This document shows positions 1 to 10,291 of a stretch of DNA of 64,000 bases, one piece after another. Source of the stretch: Isoetes taiwanensis (lineage: Eukaryota; Streptophyta; Lycopodiopsida; Isoetales; Isoetaceae). The notes beneath the pieces were generated by a model. It saw only the letters and a program-made list of their open reading frames with translations, did not search any database and was not told where the DNA came from. A program made the translations under genes and the position numbers. The stretch is taken from NCBI GenBank assembly GCA_021234155.1, contig JAJEKV010000080.1, positions 2,713,867-2,777,866 on the forward strand. Direction: 5' to 3'. Each line of letters begins with the position of its first letter. Positions within the stretch are counted from its first letter, which is position 1.

Positions 1-1665
1 TATATACAAGAGGTTATTATCACGCCGCCCCACGAACATTTCTCTTTTCTCGACTCTTCTTCTCGCCATTCAATTATTATTGAAATTTTGTCGCCCCGCA
101 AATGCGCCAATTTAAAAAAGTACTTGAGATTTGAACTGTACAATTGTGTTGTTCCCATGTCAATATATTAAATCGGTGTTATTGAACTTCGCCCCCATTA
201 AACATCGATATTTAATTAGTTGCAAATACATCTTTTCACCTAGATTAAGTACTACGTACTTGAAGTTAAAACCATATTATATAATTGCAAATATATCTAT
301 TTAAATCCAAGATTACATAGTCCGATTAGAAACAACTATTAACTTAAAGCTCCTCTAAAGATGGCGACAAATAATATCTTATTATGATGGTACACATGAG
401 CCATTTGATATGATACCGCCCGGGCATGGTGACATAAGGCCATGCCAAGAAGAAACTAAAAATAGTGTGTGTGAATCTGTCACTGCGATGAAGATCAAAA
501 CCAATAATCTAAGTCGAAGAAACAGAAGGAAGAGTCCGAGGCACCAACGAATTTGTACTGTATGGGTTTGATCAAATTCTTCACAATGTCGACAACGCCG
601 AAAAAATGCTACCCCGCCATCGATTTGAAGTAATTTGGGGTTGATTCTCAAATCCAACTCATGTTCTCCCCGTCATTTCTTTAGCTTTGCATGCGCATGC
701 AATTCTTTTGTCCAAACCTCTTATGTTTGTGGTAAATAAACGTAGCAAACAAACAATACAAAAAACAAATAGAATGCAAAGGAGATGCAATACTGCATAA
801 GGAATAAGAGATGCAATTCAACATTATATTTCCAAATCCATTGCCATATCCGTAGAGCTCGCATGATCGCACTTCATGCAAACCAAGCGTATCTTCCTCT
901 CAAGTAATCTTGTCTAACTATACTCATTTTCGCCACAAAATGAAGATGCATGCCTTTGCGACAAAAATGGGGCATAGAAAAAGACAAAATCATGGGCTAA
1001 AACATAGCATCTCGTGAGGGTTTGATTCGAAGAAGAGGTTCTAGCTATGGAAGAAAGATTCCTGATAGTGCAAAATCTAGCCGCCTCCATCGCCACGCCA
1101 AATAAGGCCTAAATTTCATGGCGGCGGATTTAGAAAAAAATTAAATATAGCCCCGCAAGTGGAGAATCAAGTTTTGGTCTTAGAGTGAATCGGGTTTCGG
1201 CACCATTGTCACCGAAGCCCCCCGCCCATCGATCCATCGATCCATTCTTTCCTCGCCAATGCTTAATCGAAAGAGATAATTGCTTCCAATGCAACGTGTC
1301 AAAAAATGCAAATGTAAGTTTGCGATCAAAAAAAGCTTAACGCGGTCATCGCCATAGAACCGCCCTCTAATAATTATATATGTTAAGATAAGATTATGAT
1401 ATTTTTAAAAAATTAGAACCAAGTCAATGGTTCTAACTATAAATAATATCAATTATAATATCACAAATTATCATCCAACCAACCATTGAACTACTCAATC
1501 AGTTATGAAACTTATGATTACGAAATACCAATAGCATTAATTCAAGAAACTCGGCCCGGCAGGTGCCCGTAGAAATTTGGGCAGGCTGGGGAAGAGGAAC
1601 TGTCATCAGCGGATTGCTTGCCTGTTGAATGTTTCACAGCGTAGAGTGCTATAAGAGCTCATATG
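1..1665. other. Gene-free AT-rich stretch
   Basis: I see no gene, RNA gene or mobile-element terminus here. The sequence is AT-rich, with a few GC-richer patches around 1080-1260. All open frames are short and carry no recognisable motif. Confidence 0.6.
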
Positions 1666-1702
1666 AACCTAGAGACTTTTTATGGTTCCCTTATAGCTCA
1701 GT

Positions 1703-1886
1703 GTTTCGTTGTACTTGTTCCCTATAATAAAGAGAAGCCTCGATTGACCATTCAATGGGATGTTTGTTTTTTGTGTTATCTCGATTGACCATTCAATGGG
1801 ATGTTTACGTTTCGTTGTACTTGTTCCCTGTAATAAAGAGAAGCCTCGATTGACCATTCAATGGGATGTTTGTTTCTTGTGTTATC
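1703..1886. repeat. Tandem duplication upstream of the receptor kinase
   Basis: A 106-bp unit beginning GTTTCGTTGTACTTG at 1703 starts again at 1809. An inner 20-mer, GATTGACCATTCAATGGGAT, occurs three times (1742, 1783, 1848). The block ends about 310 bp before the kinase start codon, so it lies in or near its promoter. A regulatory role is only a possibility. Confidence 0.85.
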
Positions 1887-2195
1887 TCACACACCCTCTA
1901 GAATATTCATTTTCTTACAAGTGGTCCCAAATGTCAAATGGGGCATATTATTGGAAACGACGCCTTATGTTGTCGACAAAGGACATAATGGGTAGACAGT
2001 CCGTCACCAAACCATTATTTTCTTAACTTAGAACTTATCCCAATGTCACATCTCGTTTTGTAGCTTTTGGACGCTGAAAAGCCCCATAAAAAAGGGTTTC
2101 GTTTAGTAAATATGTGAACAGGCAACCATGATGTTTGAGTGATTGAGCCTTGTAGTTGCATGTAGACAGAAAATCCCTCGTCCCCCTCCTGCAGT

Positions 2196-4489
2196 ATGGC
2201 CAACAAAATCATTCTGCTGATAGTCTCTGCTCTGCTACTTAGACTTTGCTCTTGTGAATCAAAAATAAACTTGACAGTAGCAGGCTGGAGCTTGGCCTCC
2301 AATCACACCATCACATCTCCAAATGGCTCCTTCGCAATGGGATTTTTCTCCATTTCAAACAGATTTTATGCCGGAATATGGCATGCAAAGATGCAGAACA
2401 AGACCAAGATATGGATTGCAAATAGGAACAATCCAGCAAGCCTTAATGCATCCTTACAATTCTCTGGCAATGGGGATTTGAGATTAGTGGAACCCAATGG
2501 AACTGTCATCTGGAGTGCAGGCACTGCAGGGAAAAATGTAAGCTCTCTAGCTCTAGAGGAGGTTGGAAATTTGATTTTGTATGGTTATAATAATTCTAGT
2601 ACAGTATGGCAGAGTTTTGAGCATCCAACAGATACATGGGTAGTAGGAACGAAGATGTATGTGGGCTCTAATATAACATGTTGGCAGGCCACAGACCAGC
2701 CTGCAGCAGGCCGCTATTCTCTCAAGATCATGCAAGATAGCTATATCGATCATTCTGGAATGGATCTGTTCAATATTGGAGCAGTGGGATATGGACTGGA
2801 GATACCTTCGTTAACATTCCGGAGCTCACCATGGGCTACAAATATGATTTTTCTCTTGTCCATAGCTCTCAATCTTCAAATGGTATGCCATATTTTAATT
2901 GGTCTGAAAAGGATCCCAGTGCACACTATTACTCGTATCTTACAATTGAGTCCGATGGAGTGGTCAGAGTTAAATTTAGAGTTCAAAATGATGCTTGGTT
3001 CATAGCTTGGGAACAGCCCAAAGATGTTTGTCATGTGGAAAGATTGTGTGGTCAATTTGGAATCTGTAAGGCAACCGAATCTCCTGCATGTAGCTGCCCA
3101 TCTGGGTTTGTTCCTGCTGATTATGATGGATGGACGCATTCAGATTGGTCTCAGGGTTGTGTGCTAAATCAATCCCTAACTTGCTCCCAAACTTCTGATT
3201 TTGTCACATTGTCTCAAACATCTTATCAAACAAACAATTCTGGCGTTGTAGGTCTTCAAATTTCAGCATCTTCTTGCAAGAACAGATGCCTGCAAAATTG
3301 CTCCTGTGTAGCCTATTCTTATGATAACAGTGGATCTGGAGAATGCTATTTGTATGGAGAAAATAATGCAGCATACAATGGCAAGACACCATCTAGTACC
3401 TTTTCCACATCTTACCTTAAGATTGCAGGCACTAAACCTAAAAGCAGCTCCAAACGTGGTATCATATTAGGTGTCTCTGTGGGGATCTTTCTAGTTGCTT
3501 TATTGTTAGGCTTTATCATATGGTTTCAGAGGCGGAGGCAAAAATTTGCCTATGTTTCTGGTGGACTGCAGACCTTTACTTACAGAGACTTGAAATCTGC
3601 AACCTGGAATTTCAAACAACCCCTGGGAGCTGGGGGATTTGGAACAGTGTATAAGGGCAAACTTTATGATAAATCTTTAGTGGCTGTGAAAATGCTAACG
3701 AAACGTGAGGATCCACATGGAGAAAAGGGATTTCGTGCAGAAGTAATTACAATAGGCAAAATTCAACACAAAAATCTAGTTCGTCTCAGAGGTTATTGTG
3801 CAGATAGTGGCCATAGGCTTCTAGTGTATGAATATGTAGAAGGAGGGTCCCTTAACAGTTATCTGTTCTCTACAAATGATGCAGAGGCTAAACCGCTAGA
3901 CTGGATCACCAGGTTCAACATTGCTTTAGGAACTGCAAGGGCACTAGCTTATCTACATGAAGAATGCAAAGATTGCATAATTCACTGTGACATCAAACCT
4001 GAGAACATACTACTAGACAAAGACTTAAGTCCCAAGGTGTCAGATTTTGGGCTAGCCAAGTTGGTGGGGAGAAACTTTAGCAGAGTGCTTACAAGCATTA
4101 AGGGAACATTAGGTTACCTTGCTCCAGAATGGATATCAGGAATGCCAATCACTGCCAAGGCTGATGTGTTCAGCTATGGCATGACATTGCTTGAGATTTT
4201 ATGCGGGCGCAAAAATATCAAACTGCAGGAGGATGTTGATAAGATATTCTTTCCATTGTGGGTTATCAATCAGATGAAGGCTGGCAATATTGAAACTGTG
4301 ATTGATCCAAGATTGCAGGGAAGTTTTGATAGGGTTCAAGCCCTGATGTTGCTAAGATTGTGTATATGGTGTATTCAGGATGAAGAGTCTGAGAGACCTA
4401 GCATGGGAAAAGTAGTGCAAATGCTTGAGGGGAGCGTACCAGTGGACGAGCCTCCTGTCCCTAAATCTTATCTCATGTTTGATATGTAG
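2196..4489 (+). CDS. G-type lectin S-domain receptor-like Ser/Thr kinase, At2g19130/SD2-like, with one apparent frameshift
   Basis: Plasma-membrane receptor kinase of the S-domain family, which binds an extracellular ligand and signals through a cytoplasmic kinase. The start ATG at 2196 opens a hydrophobic signal peptide (residues 1-20), followed by a B-lectin domain (about 30-150) with many N-x-S/T sites. Near 2750-2756 the homologous reading passes from one frame to the next. In the new frame an S-locus-glycoprotein-like Y-W-S-S-G-I-W motif lies just downstream (2774-2794). After that come an EGF-like region (CHVERLCGQFGICK), a PAN-like region with CKNRCLQNCSCVAYSY, and a transmembrane helix at 3458-3523. 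The kinase has GAGGFG, the VAVK lysine near 3689, IHCDIKPEN, DFG and APE. HCD in place of HRD makes it a non-RD kinase. It looks intronless. No clear TATA box is seen; CATAAAAA near 2086 is a weak candidate. The frame break could be a real mutation, a sequencing error or (less likely) a small intron. Confidence 0.9.
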
Positions 4490-5117
4490 AGCAATTCTGT
4501 ATCTGTTATATCCATCCATCCTATGTTCATAATAGAAAAAATTACTAAAATCCCAGTTGCAGTGGCTTCAAGTGAATGGCAGCCAATCCAATTAGAGCGC
4601 AACAATGTGAGAAAACCCTCCAATGCTAGCATAAAAAAGAAATGAATATCCATTTAAAAGAAGTGTTTGTCGAGTTTGATGAAAAAACTGTAATACTGAA
4701 GGGATTAATTTCTAGAATTTGCAGGCAATAAGGCATTTGATCCATGTAATTCCTCCGTAGCGAGTTGCTTCGCAGCCTTTGATTTTTTGTAACTAATAAT
4801 CCGTGGCCCTATAGTCCATGTGCAGGAAACCCCAAACATTTTACAGTATGCGTAGCGTACCTAGAGTGCCATGATGCCATCCAAAGTCCTCAATTTGGTA
4901 CACGTACATGAAATTCAATTTATTTGAGAAAATCAGGAAAGCGAAAGAAATAGCTAGTGAAAGCAAAAGAAATAGCTAGTTGCTCATGTTTGCATGCAAT
5001 ATGAGCACAATCTTTTTGTAACGTAAAAATCACCTACCAAATATTTTGCTGTATCTCCCAGTCAGTGTTTGCCACGTGGCAAACATTCAATCCTGGAATT
5101 GCCATTTGGGTAGCATT
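4490..5117. repeat. Downstream spacer with a 22-bp tandem duplication
   Basis: No gene is seen here. AATAGAAA-like and ATGAATAT-rich sequence follows the kinase stop and may serve as its 3' end. At 4937-4980 a 22-bp unit ending AAATAGCTAGT is repeated twice with one difference. Confidence 0.6.
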
Positions 5118-5219
5118 CTAGTTGACATTCTGTATTTGCATTACATTTTGTGTTAACATGCTATTTTCTAGTTGACATTCTGTATTTGCATTACATTCTG
5201 TGTTAACATGCTGTTTTCT
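5118..5219. repeat. 51-bp tandem duplication
   Basis: Two 51-bp units start CTAGTTGACATTCTGTATTT at 5118 and at 5169. They differ at only a few positions, so the duplication is local and fairly recent. Confidence 0.9.
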
Positions 5220-5435
5220 GGAGGATTTGCAGCAAAAGTGCAACGCCTAAATGCTTTGGAGCTTGAAAACTCTTCTCTGATTTTTCCTTGCCGCAGATCT
5301 GCAACAAAGGGCAACAAAAGATCTGTAACAGAATAAGAGCTTTATCTAGTGGCTTCCACATGGGACCCTTATACGGAAACTTTTTCAAGAATGAAAACTG
5401 ATCTTATTGCTCTTGTTTTGCATGCAATATGAGAG

Positions 5436-5540
5436 GGATAACACCCTGGAACGAGGGTGTTATGCCCCTATATAAAACGATATCGAGGCCCGTTTAGATA
5501 AGGGCATAACACCCGAAGTTCTAGGGTGTTATTCGCCTAA
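5436..5540. mobile_element. Miniature palindromic element built of ATAACACCC half-sites
   Basis: The 9-mer ATAACACCC appears at 5438 and 5506, and its reverse complement GGGTGTTAT at 5455 and 5524. This gives two hairpins in 105 bp plus outer inverted ends (GGATAACACCC against GGCGAATAACACCC). TATATAAAACGA lies between the hairpins. The layout resembles a MITE, but no superfamily or target duplication can be assigned. Looser GTGTTA motifs continue to about 5690. Confidence 0.5.
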
Positions 5541-5920
5541 CAACCCGGGGTCGAAGTTTTTATAGTGGTTTTATGGTGGTTTTATGATGGTTTTCATAAC
5601 AAGCTAGGTGTTTATAGCCATTTGGCATAACAAACTAGGTGTTTATGCACTTTTTAATGTGTTACTGGTGGGTAACACACTCTTGCAACCAACGTGAGAT
5701 CTGATCTCAGCCTTAAAACTTGAGGGCCAGGTTGTTAAGGAAAGCACAGATCACAATCTTTGTGCGCCCAAAAACGTTTTCAAGAACTTATTTGCATGCA
5801 ATAAGAAGAGCACATATGACGATCTTTTTCTCCTTGCCCTTGTTACTTTCTTGCCAACATAGTATGACGAGAGGACGACTCGACATGGAAGATGCTTATG
5901 GATACAGAGTCGTGTTTCAC

Positions 5921-6862
5921 CCATCAAGATGAAGAATTCAACATAAAAGATCTTTTTCAATGACACCACAAGTAAGCTTTCATAGAAGACTTCAAGTCGT
6001 CAATACCATCAGCAATGGAAGGGCCCTAATGAAGAAAGTCAACCTCAACATCAAGGAGGAGCATGCCTTCAAGGAGACTGGAGTCTTGATACGACACCTT
6101 AACTATTGTACTGCAACCAACTGAGCAAAAGTGTCTAGACGTTGAGGTTTGACCCTTTAGATAAAGGTCATGGAGATTGGGGCTCATGAAGGATCTGCCC
6201 TTTTGATGTGTTGGAGCACTAGGGGCCCAGTGTATATCAATGGTATCAGAGCCAAGGTTCAATTCCTTGTGGCAACATTGGTGTATTCTACATGCTTGAG
6301 GGCAAGCATCTCGAAAAAAGGGAGTAATTAATATGGTCTAGGTGCCTGGGGTTATGGAATAAAGCCTCCTAGAGATTGAGGATCATGAAAGATCCGCCTT
6401 TTTGGTGTGTTGATTAGCACTAGGGGCTTATTGTATATCACGAGCAACTTGGAAGAACATTACCTTGCTGCTTCAAGCACGCATTAATGGGTAGATGAGC
6501 TTCTAGCAATCTTGAGGTGAATGAGCTTCTAGCAAGCTCGAGGAGCTAGGGTCATATAGTCGAATAGGATAAGCATATGGATGATAACATCTGTGAGCGT
6601 ATCGGAAAGCATTTTCAGATAGATTCCTTGTTCAAAGGGTCAACCCAAGAACTGAGCTAATCCTCAACAATTGGGAAGACAATGCACAAGAGTAACTAAA
6701 GTTATACACAATCTTTAACAGACATCTAATGTACTGAAATCAGTTACTGAGTTTGATCACGTCATTAAGAAGAAATCATTACTAGGATAATTGTTGACCA
6801 TGTATAAAGCTAGTATCTCTAAGGAATAGTCCAACCGAATGAAACGAAGTAATCTAATAAGT
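5921..6862 (+). repeat. Dispersed repeat A, copy 1 (interrupted)
   Basis: The segments 5921-6093 and 6441-6862 match, with substitutions and small indels, the reverse complement of 56381-56930. Shared stretches include GAATTCAACATAAAA near 5935 and CTCGAGGAGCTAGGG near 6538. The middle part, 6094-6440, is absent from the other copy and is the miniature LTR element listed next. Copy 1 also has an extra duplication of GAGCTTCTAGCAA near 6497-6532. I do not recognise the repeat. Fragments of it are open in one frame but no protein family is evident. Confidence 0.8.
6094..6440 (+). mobile_element. SMART/TRIM-type miniature LTR retroelement
   Basis: Two short direct repeats end in the same way. 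One is about 6132-6239, beginning TGTCTAG and ending GTGTATATCA; the other is about 6334-6440, beginning TGGTCTAG and ending TTGTATATCA. One base after the first repeat lies TGGTATCAGAGCCA (6241-6254), the usual primer-binding site for initiator tRNA-Met. A polypurine run, AAAAAAGGGAG, at 6314-6324 precedes the second repeat. The internal part is only about 90 bp and cannot encode anything, so the element would depend on enzymes from others. Repeat A copy 2 lacks this segment and acts as an empty site. The exact 5' boundary (6094 or 6132) and the target duplication are unclear. Confidence 0.7.
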
Positions 6863-7890
6863 TTGTTCATACCATATTATAAAACAATATTGTCTTACCA
6901 CCTTAGAAAAATATGTTGATGAGCCATATTAGATAACTAGACATGGTTTGTAAATGTTTGAACCCACTAATATGTACTGATTTATAGATTTGATTTTCTC
7001 CAACAAATCATTAAAAAAAAGTCATAATGGTTCAATTTTGGGGGCCTTGTGATAACAGTGTATCAATTACAAAGACTATGCAGAAATAACATACAAAATC
7101 TCCACATCTAGCTGTCCAACTCTTTGAGTATTTTTTGGAAACATATCAAGTTTCCAATAAGCACTCACAAACGACGTCCAAAACTACAAGCAAGGAAATA
7201 AGCACACTACATAGGACTTGTGGCTACATGACCTATCTACAAATTGCATCTTTTCAATGCACAATGAGTACATTCCAGGGTAGAAAACTTCACTCCTTAG
7301 TTCATCGCTTGATTTAAAAGTGCAACGAGTTACCAATGATGCTTAATATAACCTCCACAACAAAGGCGACCGCAAAATCCATCAAGAAATTTAAGGCAAC
7401 AATCTACGATATGGTCATGAAAAGATCGATGAATAACAAACAATAAGAAGGCCCCATGTACAACACAGTTACAAGGGCAACCCACAATGCGTTAGCACAT
7501 TATTTATTCAATGTAAAGACATGATATCCCTTTTGTGAAATTAGACGAAAGAAAGATTAGATCAGCCAGTTTAGATTACATTAGGTTAGACTAGCTTTGT
7601 TTGTTTTAAGATGCGACTATGGCTTTCGGAGTTTGATGGGTTATTAGTGAATGTTTTTGTGTTCTTTGCAATTTAGCGGCATCAAAGCCGCTGCCATTAC
7701 GCTATTTTCTATCTACTTCTTCATGTATTGGGCGTGAATCAACGGCGGGGGGACATTCCACCTCGTAGCGTCTCGAGGCGGTGCCGCTAGCCAAGGCGGT
7801 GCGCAAACGGCAGAGCCGCGAGTGCCGCCGAGGCTGTGTGCGTCCCTGAGAGGCCCTATGAGGGCGGATGCCCCTCTGGCATTGTTTAGG
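6863..7890. other. Gene-free stretch
   Basis: No gene or terminus is recognised. A GC-rich patch at 7680-7880 stands out against the AT-rich surroundings, but its open frames resemble no known protein. Confidence 0.5.
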
Positions 7891-7894
7891 GGAC

Positions 7895-8494
7895 GTAATC
7901 AATAGTAGCTTCAAATGTCCAGGTGAAAATTATTGTTTTTCAGGCTCTGAATTGGTGCAGTGTTGGCATTGGAAGAAATGTTTGGCATTCCTCTTTCTTC
8001 TGTTTATACCCTTTTGGGCACGCGGCCTGGATATGACTGAAACTAGGCTTACACCCTGGTATACCATTGCATCCGTTCATGTTGGTATTGTTTGGAGGGT
8101 GGTCCTCCATTGCATCCCTACATGTTGGCATTGTTCGGAGGGTGGTGGTCTGCTTCCTGCTGGTGCCCCGACCATATGGCGGTGAGGGCTCACCGAAAGG
8201 GCTTAGGCCTATAAGGTGGAGGGAGCGTCATATCCTTTGGAGTCAGGCTACAAATATATATATATACAACTACCTCTGGAGCCCTAAAATTGGAATGATT
8301 TGCTTTAGAAAAAAGATCTGTAGCATCATCCCATCGCAAATGACGCAGAAGAAAAAAAACGAATCACAACCCCATCATGCTGACCCTATTGAAAAATGAA
8401 GTGGGAAGGGAAGCAGCGCGCTCCACCAAAACTGGGAAAAATTGGTCTTATAATTTTCATAATATAGGCGTAATTTGAAGCTACTGTTGATTAC
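7895..8494. repeat. Inverted-repeat-bounded segment, possible MITE
   Basis: GTAATCAATAGTAGCTTCAA at 7895 is answered by the complement ATTTGAAGCTACTGTTGATT at 8473. The imperfect arms extend for about 45 bp. The 600-bp interior contains a 43-bp tandem duplication (8064-8106 and 8107-8149) and a TATATATATA run near 8252. No target duplication was found, so the mobile-element reading is tentative. Confidence 0.5.
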
Positions 8495-8499
8495 TTTCT

Positions 8500-9510
8500 C
8501 TTTATTAAGCAATTTTCTAATTCAGGATGTAAAACTTGAAGCTTATAGCAGCATCAGAATAGTGCATCTGGCTACTTTGGCAAATTTGTTCAGAATAGCC
8601 ATCATGAACAAACTATTAAATTAGACATCCATCTGGCTTTAGAAAGCAACCAAACCGGTTGTTTAGCGAGAAAGAACTTCAACAGGATGCATCTTCTTAA
8701 CAAAAATTAATAGACCTACATAGCTCTACATTATGCGTTTCTAGATAGATATTAGTTCAGCAAAGTAGATTTATGGTTCTGTTGTTTCTGGCCTTTTTTG
8801 GTGAATCAACACCGTCATAATCCAGAAGATTTTAGAGAAAACTGAACTTGAACCAACCAAAATGCATATAGATGCAAAATCAGGAAACTTTCCGGCAATA
8901 GAAAACTCTGATGCAAACGGAGAACAATAGAAATGCAATCATATTCCATTTAATTTTGACAAATGTAAAATATATTGCAGAGAAAGAACAATGGAAAAAC
9001 AACAACAGTACCTTTGTAGAAACAACAATCGGGGCAACCATCTCGTCCATAAGCAAATCCAAGGAAGAGGTCATCCTTTCAGGAGCAACAATCCAGAGGA
9101 AGAGGTACAGAACATGATGCAAATAATTCAAGGAAAGAGATATGGAATTTGATGGAAGCATATGACAAAATCATGCACACCACATGATGCATATCACATT
9201 GAAATACAATTACATGATTTCCGTTCTGATTAAAAGAAAAAAGGAGTACTAGAAAAGTGTGCACATTAGAAATACTATTCAGTACACCAATATAAGAACC
9301 AAATCATGGCCACATCAATCCAACAATTCGATCATTGGAAAACCATATAAGAAAACATATAAAAACACAAAGGGAACCCCCATTATTATGCTAGATATTC
9401 AAAAGCAATTGCCTAAGTAATTGCATCTCTTTAAAGACTTCTAATCCCACAAAATGGGCATGCTTTATTCAACATAAAGATATGATATATATAATGCAGT
9501 GAATTTAGAG
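8500..9510. other. Gene-free AT-rich stretch
   Basis: I see no gene, terminus or structured repeat in this interval. Confidence 0.5.
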
Positions 9511-9514
9511 GTGA

Positions 9515-9542
9515 CTAGTTATGGTGCTCGGCGTTGCCGAGC
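9515..9542 (-). mobile_element. Helitron-like 3' terminus (first)
   Basis: On the minus strand the sequence reads as a 7-bp stem hairpin (GCTCGGC-AAC-GCCGAGC), seven bases, then CTAG followed by T. That is the classic Helitron 3' end (hairpin, short spacer, CTRR, insertion between A and T). The element body would lie at higher coordinates. Its 5' TC end was not located and no helicase gene is seen, so this is a non-autonomous or truncated copy. Confidence 0.65.
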
Positions 9543-10263
9543 TTAGTGATAATTTGAAGAGGTGGTTGTTTAATACTCAAAAAAGATTTGGGGGAAAAAA
9601 AGTCAGCATTTGAATAAGATGTAATATTATGGTTTTCTTCGACATGTATTTGAACAGATAATGTGTTTACAGTATCAACAAAAAGAAATTTAGTCTAAAA
9701 GAATCTAACAATTAAACGTACCATTGTACATTGAAGGGAGAGTGAGAAATGCTTTTATTTTCAATCCATTTTCAATAAATGCAGTTTAGCAATTCTTCCT
9801 CAGTGGACGATAAAAAATCATTCTCATTCTTATAAAACAAATCAAATCCCATGTAGTTTGGAAAGAATAAGTTCTTAAGAGTTCAGAAGCTTATATGCGA
9901 TTGGGAAAGAGGAATAATATAAATAGGTAGGAAATTTCGAGGATATATTATTTTGATTTTATGACGACATTTGAACTGAAGAGTGTTTCGGGAAATTGAC
10001 AATACCAATTAAAACTTGAATCTTGCATATCCAGAGGAATCTACCATGCAAATGCTTAGGGTGGGTATGATAATGTTGTAGAATGAAAGATATTTTAAGC
10101 ACTTTAGTTGATAGCTTGTTAGAGAGAGGCAAATTAATGAGCTATAGAAACAATAGTGCCAAGATAAGAGGTCATGCCTTATATGCTCATGCCTTATATG
10201 GTATCGTGAGGATTTGTTGGATGAAGTTCACTTCTTGAAATTGTTTTCCAATTTCTTGTTTAA

Positions 10264-10291
10264 CTAGTTATGGTGCCCGGCGTTGCCGGGC
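10264..10291 (-). mobile_element. Helitron-like 3' terminus (second)
   Basis: This has the same layout as the 9.5-kb terminus: CTAG at 10264-10267, seven bases, then a hairpin at 10275-10291. The stem is GCCCGGC/GCCGGGC. Relative to the first copy, one T-A pair has become C-G on both sides, so pairing is kept. The flank again reads A before CTAG. The 5' end was not found. Confidence 0.65.

Noticed and set aside
6241-6270. tRNA-like B box (GGTTCAATTCC) near 6255
   Set aside because: It is part of the primer-binding region copied against tRNA-Met, and there is no A box or cloverleaf.
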